From Marinomonas piezotolerans (lineage in GTDB: Bacteria; Pseudomonadota; Gammaproteobacteria; Pseudomonadales; Marinomonadaceae), in contig NZ_QKRA01000001.1 in the NCBI RefSeq assembly GCF_003362755.1, positions 558,001 through 622,000 of the forward strand: a stretch of DNA of 64,000 nt, read 5' to 3'. The notes below the pieces were generated by a model, which had not been told where the DNA came from, did not search any database, and worked only from the letters and a program-made list of their open reading frames with translations. Numbering within the stretch: the stretch's first letter is position 1; every line of letters starts with the position of its first letter. Positions 25,450-33,648 of the stretch are shown here, piece by piece. Position numbers and translations under genes: made by a program.

Positions 25450-25698
25450 ATGACTTCTAGAATCCTTTCCGATGTGGCTGCAAGCATTACGGAATTTAAA
25501 GCCAACCCAATGAAAGTTGCCGCGAGCGCACACGGTAAGGCGGTTGCAGTATTAAATCGCAATGAACCTGCGTTTTACTGTGTCCCTGCCGAAGCGTATG
25601 AAGCCTTAATGGATAAATTGGAAGATATGGAACTGATAGCACTCGCGAAGGAACGCGCCAATGAAGAAAGTATCTCAGTCAGCATCGCTGACTTATAA
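25450..25698 (+). CDS. stbD: Antitoxin, StbD/YefM-like
   Basis: 82 aa, Phd/YefM-type fold: MTSRILSDVAASITEFKANP, then HGKAVAVLNRNEPAFYCVPA. It binds DNA and neutralises the following toxin. A promoter-like region lies in the 120 bases shared with the divergent ileS leader. It overlaps the toxin gene by 38 bases, the usual coupling in this family. Confidence 0.85.
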   Translation: MTSRILSDVAASITEFKANPMKVAASAHGKAVAVLNRNEPAFYCVPAEAYEALMDKLEDMELIALAKERANEESISVSIADL

Positions 25699-25972
25699 AC
25701 TCGAATTCAAAAAGAGCGCTCTGAAAGAATGGCAAAAACTTGGAGCCACGCTACAGCAGCAATTCAAAAAGAAGCTGATCGAGCGTTTAGACCATCCACA
25801 TGTTCTTGCTTCAAAGCTTTCAGGCGCTGACAACCTCTACAAGATAAAATTACGTCAATCAGGTTATCGCCTTGTCTACGAAGTGCAGGATGATGTAATT
25901 ATTGTCACTGTTCTTGCAGTAGGAAAACGGGAGCGTAATGAGGTTTATAAAAATGCTATTAAACGGGTTTAG
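25661..25972 (+). CDS. stbE: Toxin, RelE/StbE family
   Basis: 103 aa RelE-like ribosome-dependent mRNA interferase. The core reads LTYKLEFKKSALKEWQKLGA, LSGADNLYKIKLRQSGYRLV and ends with VLAVGKRERNEVYKNA, the StbE/RelE signature with the basic RERNEVY tail. The ATG at 25661 has AAGGA 8 bases upstream inside the antitoxin gene. Confidence 0.87.
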   Translation: MKKVSQSASLTYKLEFKKSALKEWQKLGATLQQQFKKKLIERLDHPHVLASKLSGADNLYKIKLRQSGYRLVYEVQDDVIIVTVLAVGKRERNEVYKNAIKRV

Positions 25973-25995
25973 ATAGCGTAGTCGTGCGTGATTAG

Positions 25996-28784
25996 CTACT
26001 TTCTGTTTTTTTCTGCTGTTTTATCGACCATATCAATTCCTGGAAGGACGAAGGGCTCAATACCTAGGATCATGGTGGTGTTTTTTAAGCTAAGGTTTGC
26101 CAGCTCAATTATTAATGGCGTTATTTTATTATCGGTTAGGTATTTTTTTTGTTCCTCGGTGAAAGTAGCGTTTCTAACATTAATCAGTTTTTTCAAGGTG
26201 TATCGCTTTTGCATATCATCAAGATTGTTTAGGTATTCAAAAGCAAATAATGTCACCATCATGGGGAAGGCATGTTCACTTCCTGTCTCTTCGATTGTTG
26301 CTTCTTCAGAAATTTTATCGTCAGGATAAAAGTTTCGAAGTAGGTTAAAGCTGTTATTCAAGCGCTTTATCTGCCGCGGGTTTGATAACTCAAAATGTTT
26401 TAGCCAATAGGCAAAGGCTAGTTTTTGTGGCTCGGTGAGTTGTTCCACTTGTTTAACATCTTTGGGTGTTTCTGCTGTTTCTTGCTCTACTGGAAAGTCA
26501 ATTTCGGTCGTTTCTGTGTTGGAATTTTCAGTATTCAGTAGAGGATCACTTTCTTCTTGCTCAGTCTTTACTTTTTGCCCAATAGTATTTGTCTGGTTTG
26601 CTTCATCTGTGTTGCTGGTGTTGTTTTTAATAGAGTTTTCATCCTGTTGGGGTAAGGGGGCTGCTTTTTCGCCTAGCGCTTTACTTTCCGGTGAACTGGT
26701 TTGTTCCCAAAGGTGTTCAAGGTAACTGGACACAGATGCTTCATCTGGCTCAGTAAGCACAATAGGAAGGTGGATGATTTTCGCCAAGTAATCGCGGGCG
26801 ATGAGTCTAGGATCTTCAATATGATGTTGTGTGGCGAGTTCTTTGTAATTAAGCGCTAATGCCGCTAGGGCAATCCGCTGATCTACGGCAATTACAACAA
26901 CTACATTCTCTAAATCCAGAACCATTCGCACTGCTTCGAGCACTTTGACAATCCCTTTGTGTCCACAGCGGTCTAAATCATCCACTACATACAGCAAGCG
27001 TTTTTCATTGCCCAAACGTACCTTGGTGAGCTTTTTGATGTGCTCACGCATTACCGGAATCGTGCCTAAGTGTTCTCCATAATCGGGTAATTTCAAATAG
27101 GTCAAAAACTCTTTTGCTAGTGGTCCTGCTAACACCTTTTTAATTTCTTTCCACGTTGGGTACAAAAAACCGAAGAACCAAGTAGTTGAAAAAATGTATA
27201 TCAGCGATTCATTTATTTGATCAAATTGTTCTTTGAAAAAGTATAAAAACCAAATGGGTGCAAGGGCGAAAACAAGAGGAAATAAAGGCGCTAATATCTT
27301 CCAGCCATGTAAGCTCCATGCAAACCGTAATGTCAGCAAGATTTTTCGGAAAGGCCAAAATGACTTTTCCCAACGATTAGGTTTGGGTTCTGGACTAGAC
27401 AACGCTTTAATCATTTCTTGAGCAATACCTGCTTGTAGGTTGTCTGTGTGTTCGTATTCCCAAGCATTAAATTCGGCAAATAGAAATTTTGGTTCGTTTG
27501 TTTGTTTTTCCGTTTGTAGGGCTGTTTTAAGCCGTTTGGCAATGGAAGATTTGATAACTCTACAATATTTCAGTAAACCAATAGTTTGACAGTGTAGTAG
27601 GATGTCTTTTAGCCGTTTAGCTATAGATATTTTATCTTCTTTCTTTTGCAGGGCGGTTTTAAGTAGCTCAACAACGGAGGTTTTCCCCACTCCCCAATGG
27701 CCTAATAAACCAATGGTCTGATGGTGATGATTATTTTGGTTTTGCAGTAAAGCCGCTAAGGTATTCACTAGATGCTGGCGATTGAGCTTATCTTCCACCG
27801 CATATTGATGGCTGCTATGGCGATTACCCGCGATAGTTTCAATGTCATGTTCTGTCTCTTTGGGTTTGGGCGCTGGATCAGCTTCAGAATGCGGCTCATT
27901 TCCATTTTTATAAATTAGCTCGTTGTCCTCCCCATAAAATGGTTCATCATCTTTACCATAGTGGAGCTTATTGTTTTCTGTTTCGTCAATGTTCTTATTG
28001 GAAAAATATTCTTCCAGTTGATTGAGTGTGTTATCTATTGCTTTCTGATCTGGCTTGCCATCGAAAATCCCTTTATAGATAGGCCAAATATCATTAATGA
28101 GGGTTTGAGTTTTTGAATGGCTTTGCCTTATTGATAGTCGGTACAATGCTTCCTTAAGATGTTTTGTCATCCAATTTTTATAATCTATATTTGGTTTATG
28201 CCATAGAGGTGTATTTCGGAATGGATAGATTTCACTTTTTTCTAATAATATTAAATCTGACTCGAACTCCACCTTAATGTTTGGAAAAGGGATATTAGCT
28301 TCTAGGGCAGCATCTGCCGCATTAACGGCATTGGTATAGGTGTAATCAAAAGTAGCAGAGCTTGTTATATTTAGAAAGGTGTTGGCGGCGAAGGCTGCAG
28401 CATCAGTTTCTGCAGCAGCATAAGCTGAGAAGGATAGGTTTGTATTGCCAAAGTTTTCGCTGGAAAATTTATTGACTGCATCTGCGGCTTTATATAACGA
28501 TTCTTTGTCAAAACTGACTGATGTACTGTTTTCTTTATTTACTGCTTTATTATAGTTGTTGGTAGTAGTTAGTGATACCCGCCAAATTGACAATAGATAT
28601 CGAGCTTGGTATTCATCTGGCCAATATGGGAAATAATCATTTGGGTCTTTTTTTACTGCTAATAATGGAAGACATCGTAATGCGCAACGGGCTGTAAGAA
28701 TAGATATAGCTTTTTATTTAGTTTTTCAAATTTGTTTATTAGCTGTACTTCTTCATAAGTAGTAAATGGATGGTTCGTTGGCAC
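25996..28784 (-). CDS. KAP-family P-loop NTPase, membrane-associated, frameshifted near its N-terminus
   Basis: Frame from about 28710 to the stop gives about 900 aa. Walker A is GHWGVGKTS (residues 298-306 counting from a TTG at 28593) and Walker B is LLYVVDDLDRCG; two hydrophobic segments (ILAPLFPLVFALAPIWFLYF and SLIYIFSTTWFFGFLY) lie between them, the KAP hallmark. The real start is probably GTG at 28784 with AAGGA 7 bases upstream (VPTNHPFTTYEEVQLINKFE). It runs to a five-base A tract (28711-28715) and then shifts frame into ISILTARCALRCLPLLAV. Residues 292-316 are repeated at 336-360 with the second Walker A ruined. KAP proteins include PifA-type phage-exclusion factors; a defence role is inferred. 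Confidence 0.8.
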
Positions 28785-28861
28785 AGCAATGTCCTTTTGC
28801 GACAGTTTTTTGTAGGTGAGTTAACCCTGAATGCTTTAAATATATCAGCTTTTAAAAACAA

Positions 28862-28913
28862 GTGTGACGCTTCATGTGAGGTAGGCGGCAGTTTCGAGTA
28901 TGAAGCGTCACAC
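28862..28913 (-). terminator. Long-stem terminator after the modF remnant
   Basis: A perfect 14-bp inverted repeat (GTGTGACGCTTCAT, 28862-28875, with 28900-28913) around a 24-base loop. On the minus strand it is followed by TTGTTTTT. Confidence 0.65.
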
Positions 28914-28948
28914 GGTTTTCTGTCTGAGGCAAAGAACCTGCTAAAAGC

Positions 28949-29183
28949 TTAGTTATTCTTCTTCAACCCCAAGTAGTTCTCTATCCCTTCGATCTGGTCT
29001 TCCGCGTGGTGGTTGACGTAGAGCACGGTGGTTTCTTTTCCTTCACAAATTTTCTCAATTAGGGCGAGGACGAGCTGGCGGTTCATGTCGTCTAGGCCGA
29101 GGCAAGGTTCGTCTAGGATCAATAATGGAGGGTGTTTCACCATGGCGCGGGCGATGAGTAATAAACGCTGGTCGCCGCAGCAG
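28949..29183 (-). pseudogene. 3' remnant of a ModF-like ABC ATPase
   Basis: The last about 78 residues of an ABC ATPase: QRLLLIARAMVKHPPLLILD (end of signature helix and Walker B), then EPCLGLD and the H-loop VNHHAED. The Walker A, signature start and the whole first nucleotide-binding domain are absent. The upstream side is replaced by a copy of the repeated element at 29184. The sequence is closest in my recollection to ModF/PhrA, linked to molybdate. Confidence 0.75.
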
Positions 29184-29470
29184 TTAATCAGGACACCCAC
29201 CTTAAAAACTGACTCACAGCTTAGTTTTCATCAGTTCTACAAAATCAGCCAGTTCTAACCAGAACTGGCTTTTTTGCATATAAATTGACGTAGAAGGGTT
29301 CTATTTCGTAGATTTTTGCGAATTAAAGGCGAGTGAACACCTTGCAAGGAAAGCAATATAGAACAGAGTGGATGATGTGGCTTTATGCGAGTAGCTGTTT
29401 CGCTTTGCTGATCTTTAGCTTTCGTTTGTAGCCGGCGTTTTAGTAGTAGTTAGACAAGTTGCTCTCTCGC
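29184..29470. repeat. Repeated element copy 4
   Basis: Starts TTAATCAGGACACCCACC, carries the same hairpin with T6 (29247-29276), and on the minus strand the degenerate transposase C-terminus. It abuts the truncated modF-like gene. Confidence 0.85.
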
Positions 29471-29557
29471 CAATAAGAAAGGTGTTTAGCTCCGTTATGT
29501 GCAAATAATTCATCTTAATTGAGGCTTTTAGCCTTCTCAGTTGCTTGGATACACCCG

Positions 29558-29592
29558 ATCCCTCTAATGTGATGGCACAAGAGGGATTTTTT
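29558..29592 (+). terminator. Hairpin with T tract directly in front of the DUF748 gene
   Basis: ATCCCTC (29558-29564) pairs with GAGGGAT (29581-29587), then T6, and the next base is the ATG. The ribosome site (GAGGG) lies in the 3' arm. It is either the terminator of a lost upstream gene or an element that hides the ribosome site. Confidence 0.6.
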
Positions 29593-30687
29593 ATGACGAA
29601 GCGAAGATTAAATGGAACCCTGATTTGGGTGGGTGTTATTGCTCTACTTTTGCTGGTAATTCATCTCGCGTTACCCTACTGGTTAACGAAGTTTTTGAAT
29701 AAACGGCTTGAGAATATGGAAGGCTACAAAGGGCATATTGATCATGTATCACTGCAATTATACACAGGCGCCTACCAGCTTCATGACCTATCCATCGTAA
29801 AGATCGATGGTACGAAGCAGGTTCCTTTTGTGCGGGTAGATGAAATTGATATTTCGTTGAGTTGGAGAGCGTTATTTAAAGGCGCTGTGGTTGCTGATTT
29901 CGTCTTTGAAAGGCCAGAAGTTAATTTCGTTGATGGTGAGTCCGAACAGCAAAGCCAGTCTGGTCAAGGCGCTGATTGGCGCAAAGTGGTTAATGATCTA
30001 TCGCCTATCGTTATTAACAAAGTAGAGGTTCATGGTGGCACGGTTGCTTTTCGAAACTTTGAATCCAATCCACCTGTTAACATTCAAATTAACAATATCG
30101 AAGCATCGCTTAATAATTTAACCAATGTCGATCGAGGCAAAGGCAGGGTGGCTACCTTGGATGTGACGGCCAATGCATTAAATGATGCAAAAATGATAGT
30201 TAACGCCGAGATAGATCCATTCGTCGATGACGATTTTATTGTCGCCATACGCTGTGAAGAATTAAGTTTGCCTATGTTCAATGACCTGTCTAGGGCTTAT
30301 GCGGGCCTCGATTTCAACGGCGGTACAGGTCAGTTAGTGAGTGAAATACAAGCGAAGGATGGAGCTTTAAGCGGCTATGTTAAGCCTCTATTTAAGAATG
30401 TAGATATCTTTGCTTGGGAGCAAGATGTTGAGGATCAGAACGACAATCCATTTCAAATAGCGTGGGAAGCCATTGGTGGCGGTGTGGCTGGAATTTTAAC
30501 GAATAGCGATAGCCGAAAAGTTGCAACCAGATTGGATTTCTCCGGACAACTGGATGATCCTGAAGTTGGCACATGGCAAACCATTAAAAACACCTTAAGC
30601 AATGCTTTCTTGAAGGCCTACAACACAAGGTTCGAAGGCTTGTTTAAATCTAGCACTAACGAACCGGCAAATGACATAAACACTTAA
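29593..30687 (+). CDS. AsmA-like DUF748 domain protein
   Basis: 364 aa anchored by one N-terminal membrane helix (LIWVGVIALLLLVIHLALPY) and otherwise periplasmic. LTKFLNKRLENMEGYKGHID and SLQLYTGAYQLHDLSIVK are typical of DUF748, part of the AsmA-like group that forms lipid-transport grooves between the membranes. The start is the ATG at 29593 with GAGGG upstream; an in-frame ATG at 29545 precedes a hairpin and is unlikely. Function not otherwise defined. Confidence 0.82.
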   Translation: MTKRRLNGTLIWVGVIALLLLVIHLALPYWLTKFLNKRLENMEGYKGHIDHVSLQLYTGAYQLHDLSIVKIDGTKQVPFVRVDEIDISLSWRALFKGAVVADFVFERPEVNFVDGESEQQSQSGQGADWRKVVNDLSPIVINKVEVHGGTVAFRNFESNPPVNIQINNIEASLNNLTNVDRGKGRVATLDVTANALNDAKMIVNAEIDPFVDDDFIVAIRCEELSLPMFNDLSRAYAGLDFNGGTGQLVSEIQAKDGALSGYVKPLFKNVDIFAWEQDVEDQNDNPFQIAWEAIGGGVAGILTNSDSRKVATRLDFSGQLDDPEVGTWQTIKNTLSNAFLKAYNTRFEGLFKSSTNEPANDINT

Positions 30688-30801
30688 ATATTCATTGGCT
30701 CTTATCACAGAGTGAATTAGAGCGTTAATTTATAAAAAGTCCCTGAGACTTTCGTTCTAATGTTGAGCGGTTTTGGAATGGATGTCCTCGCTCAGCTATC
30801 C

Positions 30802-30830
30802 TTGCCAAACGTAATATCAAGTGGTAAAAC
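30802..30830 (+). promoter_or_regulatory. Probable promoter of the threonine leader
   Basis: TTGCCA (30802-30807), 17-base spacer, TAAAAC (30825-30830). The leader ATG is 6 bases downstream, the same spacing seen at the ileS leader, so this transcript may also be leaderless. Confidence 0.5.
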
Positions 30831-30836
30831 TGAACC

Positions 30837-30908
30837 ATGAACTCACTATTATGTTTCTTTCAATACAGCACCTCTACCACCACAACCACACGGTTGTTTG
30901 GGGGGTAG
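30837..30908 (+). CDS. Threonine-rich leader peptide of the short ThrRS gene
   Basis: 23 codons: MNSLLCFFQYS, then T-S-T-T-T-T-T (codons ACC TCT ACC ACC ACA ACC ACA), then RLFGG and TAG. CTACC at the first Thr codons can pair with GGTAG at the stop, with an inner CAACC/GGTTG helix, giving a 1:2 structure over the Thr codons. The G run (30899-30905) can pair weakly with CCCTC of the terminator as antiterminator. A strong terminator follows 15 bases after the stop. This is the layout of thrL/hisL-type attenuators. No strong ribosome site. Confidence 0.82.
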   Translation: MNSLLCFFQYSTSTTTTTRLFGG

Positions 30909-30923
30909 CTGCTATTTATTAAG

Positions 30924-30960
30924 AAAAGCCCTCTGAGCGAATCGCTAGAGGGCTTTTTTT
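30924..30960 (+). terminator. Attenuator terminator in front of the short ThrRS gene
   Basis: AAAAGCCCTCT (30924-30934), AGCG/CGCT inner helix, AGAGGGCTTTT, with T7 at the end. It sits between the Thr leader ORF and the synthetase gene and 44 bases before the ribosome site AAGGAG. Confidence 0.92.
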
Positions 30961-31021
30961 GTGTCTATTTCTTGTTGTTCGCTCAGAGTTTTAATCAAAC
31001 ATCTTTCATAAGGAGAAAGAT

Positions 31022-32206
31022 ATGAAAACTCATCGCGAGCTTGCCGAGCAACTCGATTTATTCCACTCCGAGCAACAGGCGCCGGGAATGCTTTTCTGGC
31101 ACCCAAACGGTTGGCAGCTATTCCAGTCGATACAAGATCATATGCGCCAATGCTACCGTCAGCATGCGTTTCAGGAGATTCGCACACCTCAGTTTATGAA
31201 AAAGGAGCTGTGGCAGACATCAGGTCACATGGATATGTACGCCGAAGATATGTTTTTTGGCGGTGGCCGAGATGCTGACGCTGACTATGTACTAAAACCG
31301 ATGTCGTGTCCTGCTCACATATTAATGTATAAACGTGGCGTACACAGTTATCGAGATTTACCACTGAAGCTTTTTGAGTTTGGCGTGGTACATCGAAATG
31401 AATCCTCTGGCTCGTTAAATGGTTGCTTGCGGTTGCGCCAGTTCACGCAGGACGACGCCCATGTATTTTGTGGGTGGGATCAAGCTCAATCAGAGGTCAT
31501 GCAATTTCTTCAGCGAGCAAAACAAATCTATAGCGATTATGGCTACGAATCACTTTCGGTCAAACTATCGACACAGCCAGCCCAAGCCTTAGGTGATGAG
31601 GCATCGTGGGCGCGAGCAGAAGAAATATTACAAAATGCGTGTATCGCTGAGCAGGTCTCGTTTGAGATTCAAGCAGGTGAGGGCGCTTTTTACGGTCCCA
31701 AAATCGAGCTTTCGTTGCAGGATTCCATTGGTCGCGTGTGGCAATGCGGCACGGTGCAATTGGATTTCAATTTGCCGGAGCGTTTTAATCTACAATTCGA
31801 TACTGGCCAAGGCGAGAGTGAACAGCCCGTTATTCTACATCAAGCGGTTTACGGCTCGATAGAACGCTGGATCGGTATATTGTTGGAGGTTTCGCAAGGT
31901 ACTTTGCCAGAATGGATTCATCCTAATCCTGTGGTACTGCTCACGGTTGATGCGTCTTCTTTGGACTACGCTAGTGGTATACGAGACGAACTCCACCGAC
32001 AAGGAATCCATGTTGTGTGTGATTTCAGTGATCAGTCCGTGGGACGTAAGATAAAACGCAGCTTCGAGCTAAAGATTCCCAATATCGTCATTATCGGTAA
32101 GCAAGAAGCGGATTCGGATACGCTGACAATTCGCAGAGGTCGTCAGATTGAAAAAATAGCGGCAGGCGAGTTGATACCATTGTTGAGAGCGCATCAAAAA
32201 GCATAG
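31022..32206 (+). CDS. Threonyl-tRNA synthetase-like protein, catalytic plus anticodon domain only
   Basis: 394 aa, versus about 640 for normal ThrRS. The TGS and editing domains are absent; the protein begins directly at the catalytic core (QLDLFHSEQQAPGMLFWHPN). Class II motif 2 (VHRNESSGSLNGCLRLRQFT) and motif 3 (AVYGSIERWIGILLE) are intact. So are the zinc ligands Cys in KPMSCPAH, His in DDAHVF and His in ILHQAVYG. The C-terminal anticodon-binding fold starts around residue 295. It should charge tRNA-Thr but cannot clear Ser-tRNA-Thr itself. AAGGAG precedes the ATG. The upstream Thr leader suggests induction by uncharged tRNA-Thr, and the gene may be a back-up or resistance copy. Confidence 0.9.
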   Translation: MKTHRELAEQLDLFHSEQQAPGMLFWHPNGWQLFQSIQDHMRQCYRQHAFQEIRTPQFMKKELWQTSGHMDMYAEDMFFGGGRDADADYVLKPMSCPAHILMYKRGVHSYRDLPLKLFEFGVVHRNESSGSLNGCLRLRQFTQDDAHVFCGWDQAQSEVMQFLQRAKQIYSDYGYESLSVKLSTQPAQALGDEASWARAEEILQNACIAEQVSFEIQAGEGAFYGPKIELSLQDSIGRVWQCGTVQLDFNLPERFNLQFDTGQGESEQPVILHQAVYGSIERWIGILLEVSQGTLPEWIHPNPVVLLTVDASSLDYASGIRDELHRQGIHVVCDFSDQSVGRKIKRSFELKIPNIVIIGKQEADSDTLTIRRGRQIEKIAAGELIPLLRAHQKA

Positions 32207-32234
32207 GCATTTACTATGACCAGTGAAACCAGAT

Positions 32235-32262
32235 AGGCCGCCAAGCGATTGGCGGCCTTTAT
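32235..32262 (+). terminator. Terminator after the short ThrRS gene
   Basis: Perfect 10-bp stem AGGCCGCCAA (32235-32244), loop GCGA, TTGGCGGCCT, then TTATT. Confidence 0.88.
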
Positions 32263-32411
32263 TCTGACGTTTAGTACGTGGCATTTTCAGTTTGATTCAG
32301 CTTTAATATTTAAGACGACGGGGTTCATAGCCTGGCTTTGCTGGGTGCAGATCTGGTGTTTACCGAGTGGAAATTTAATAATGCGACGTTAAGCACGACA
32401 AGGACGGAATT

Positions 32412-33143
32412 TTGAATAAAATCGCGATAATCACAGGAGCCAGCAGAGGAATTGGCGCAGCGACCGCGCTTACTCTCGCCAAAAATGGTTATAAGGTTTG
32501 TGTAAATTATCTTAAGAATCAGGATGCAGCAGATCGTATTTGTGCATCCATCAATTCGTCGGGTGGTATTGCGATCGCATACCAAGCTGATGTTTCTGAC
32601 GAGCTTGCAGTTGAAAGCTTGTTTACTTTCGTTAATCAAAATCTTGGTGAAGTGACTCATTTAGTCAACAACGTTGGGATTCTCTTTGAAAAAACAGAAC
32701 TCGTTAATATGAGTGCTGAACGCTTTACCAAGGTATTAAACACCAATGTTCTTAGTGCTTTTCTCTGCTCGAAAGCATTCGTAAAACAAAACTCCAATTA
32801 TGGCGCAATAGTCAATGTTTCATCTGCTGCGTCACGCTCTGGTGCGCCTTTTGAATACGTGGATTATGCGTCATCAAAAGGCGCTATGGATTCGTTTACT
32901 AAAGGGTTGTCTTTGGAACTTGCGTCTAGAAACATTAGAGTCAACTCTGTTCGCCCCGGTTTTATCCTCACTGATATACACGCCGATGGTGGCGAACCAG
33001 ATAGAGTTTCTAGATTGAGCTCGCAGATACCATTGAAGAGAGGTGGAACGGCTCAGGAAGTCGCAGAGGCTATTGTATGGTTATTATCGGATCAGGCATC
33101 TTACGTTACCGGTTCCTTTATCGACATTGCTGGTGGGAAATAA
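32412..33143 (+). CDS. SDR-family oxidoreductase (FabG-like)
   Basis: 243 aa. NAD(P)-binding TGASRGIG (9-16), NNVG, and catalytic Ser with Tyr-x3-Lys (YASSK). VNYLKN after the second strand is compatible with NADP. The start codon is TTG with AAGGA upstream. Substrate unknown. It is followed 81 bases later by a small gene that also starts with TTG, and the two may be one unit. Confidence 0.87.
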   Translation: MNKIAIITGASRGIGAATALTLAKNGYKVCVNYLKNQDAADRICASINSSGGIAIAYQADVSDELAVESLFTFVNQNLGEVTHLVNNVGILFEKTELVNMSAERFTKVLNTNVLSAFLCSKAFVKQNSNYGAIVNVSSAASRSGAPFEYVDYASSKGAMDSFTKGLSLELASRNIRVNSVRPGFILTDIHADGGEPDRVSRLSSQIPLKRGGTAQEVAEAIVWLLSDQASYVTGSFIDIAGGK

Positions 33144-33224
33144 CACCGAAAAACCGATAACAGGCATTCGTAATCGCTGAGTTCTCTGGGACGCGATACC
33201 TATATTTAAAATGAGGAATACATT

Positions 33225-33581
33225 TTGACTGATATCACTTTGAAAACCGATGATGAGCTCCTTGCGATAGCCATGCCGATGGTCGACGATGTTGTCAAAG
33301 CGTCTAATAACAAGGACTGGGAGGCGTTTTCAATGTATCAAACGGCGGAAGAAGCCGATGATCCAGACAACAAACAGAATGTTCTTAGGCAATGGGAACA
33401 ACAAGAGTTCTTATCGTCTCTTAATACAGACAGGGAAGTGTTAACCATTCTTCGTAGAGATGGCACAGCAAGTATTGTGTGGAAGCAAACAAGCGATAAA
33501 GTCAGAGATGAATTTCTCGCCATTTACTCAATAAGAGAAATAGAGGGTGAAGTGAAAGAAGTGGGCTTTGTAATTTTATAA
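33225..33581 (+). CDS. Hypothetical protein
   Basis: 118 aa, acidic, no signal peptide or membrane segment. The TTG start has GAGGAA 7 bases upstream. Recognisable as a compact alpha/beta protein (WEAFSMYQTAEEADDPDNKQ, then IYSIREIEGEVKEVGFVIL at the end). Family not recognised. Confidence 0.7.
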   Translation: MTDITLKTDDELLAIAMPMVDDVVKASNNKDWEAFSMYQTAEEADDPDNKQNVLRQWEQQEFLSSLNTDREVLTILRRDGTASIVWKQTSDKVRDEFLAIYSIREIEGEVKEVGFVIL

Positions 33582-33605
33582 GCCAGCTCTGATCAGAACT
33601 GGCTT
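33580..33605. terminator. Palindrome between convergent genes
   Basis: AAGCCAG-C-TCTGATCAGA-A-CTGGCTT, 12 pairs with one mismatch, overlapping the end of the hypothetical gene. It resembles the AGCCAGTTCT hairpin of the repeated element but lacks a T tract. Confidence 0.45.
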
Positions 33606-33648
33606 ATTGATGACTCGGTGGGTTCAAAAACGCGTGAGATTGCTATAT

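Noticed and set aside
28770-28952. Plus-strand 60-codon ORF
   Set aside because: It lies across the start of the KAP gene and the 28862-28913 hairpin, has no ribosome site and no homology I recognise.
18480-29470. CRISPR array from the recurring repeats
   Set aside because: The repeats are long (about 260 bases), dispersed and contain transposase codons; there are no regular spacers.
30690-30770. Small hairpin AAAGTC/GACTTT after the DUF748 gene as terminator
   Set aside because: Only six pairs and no T tract; too weak to call.
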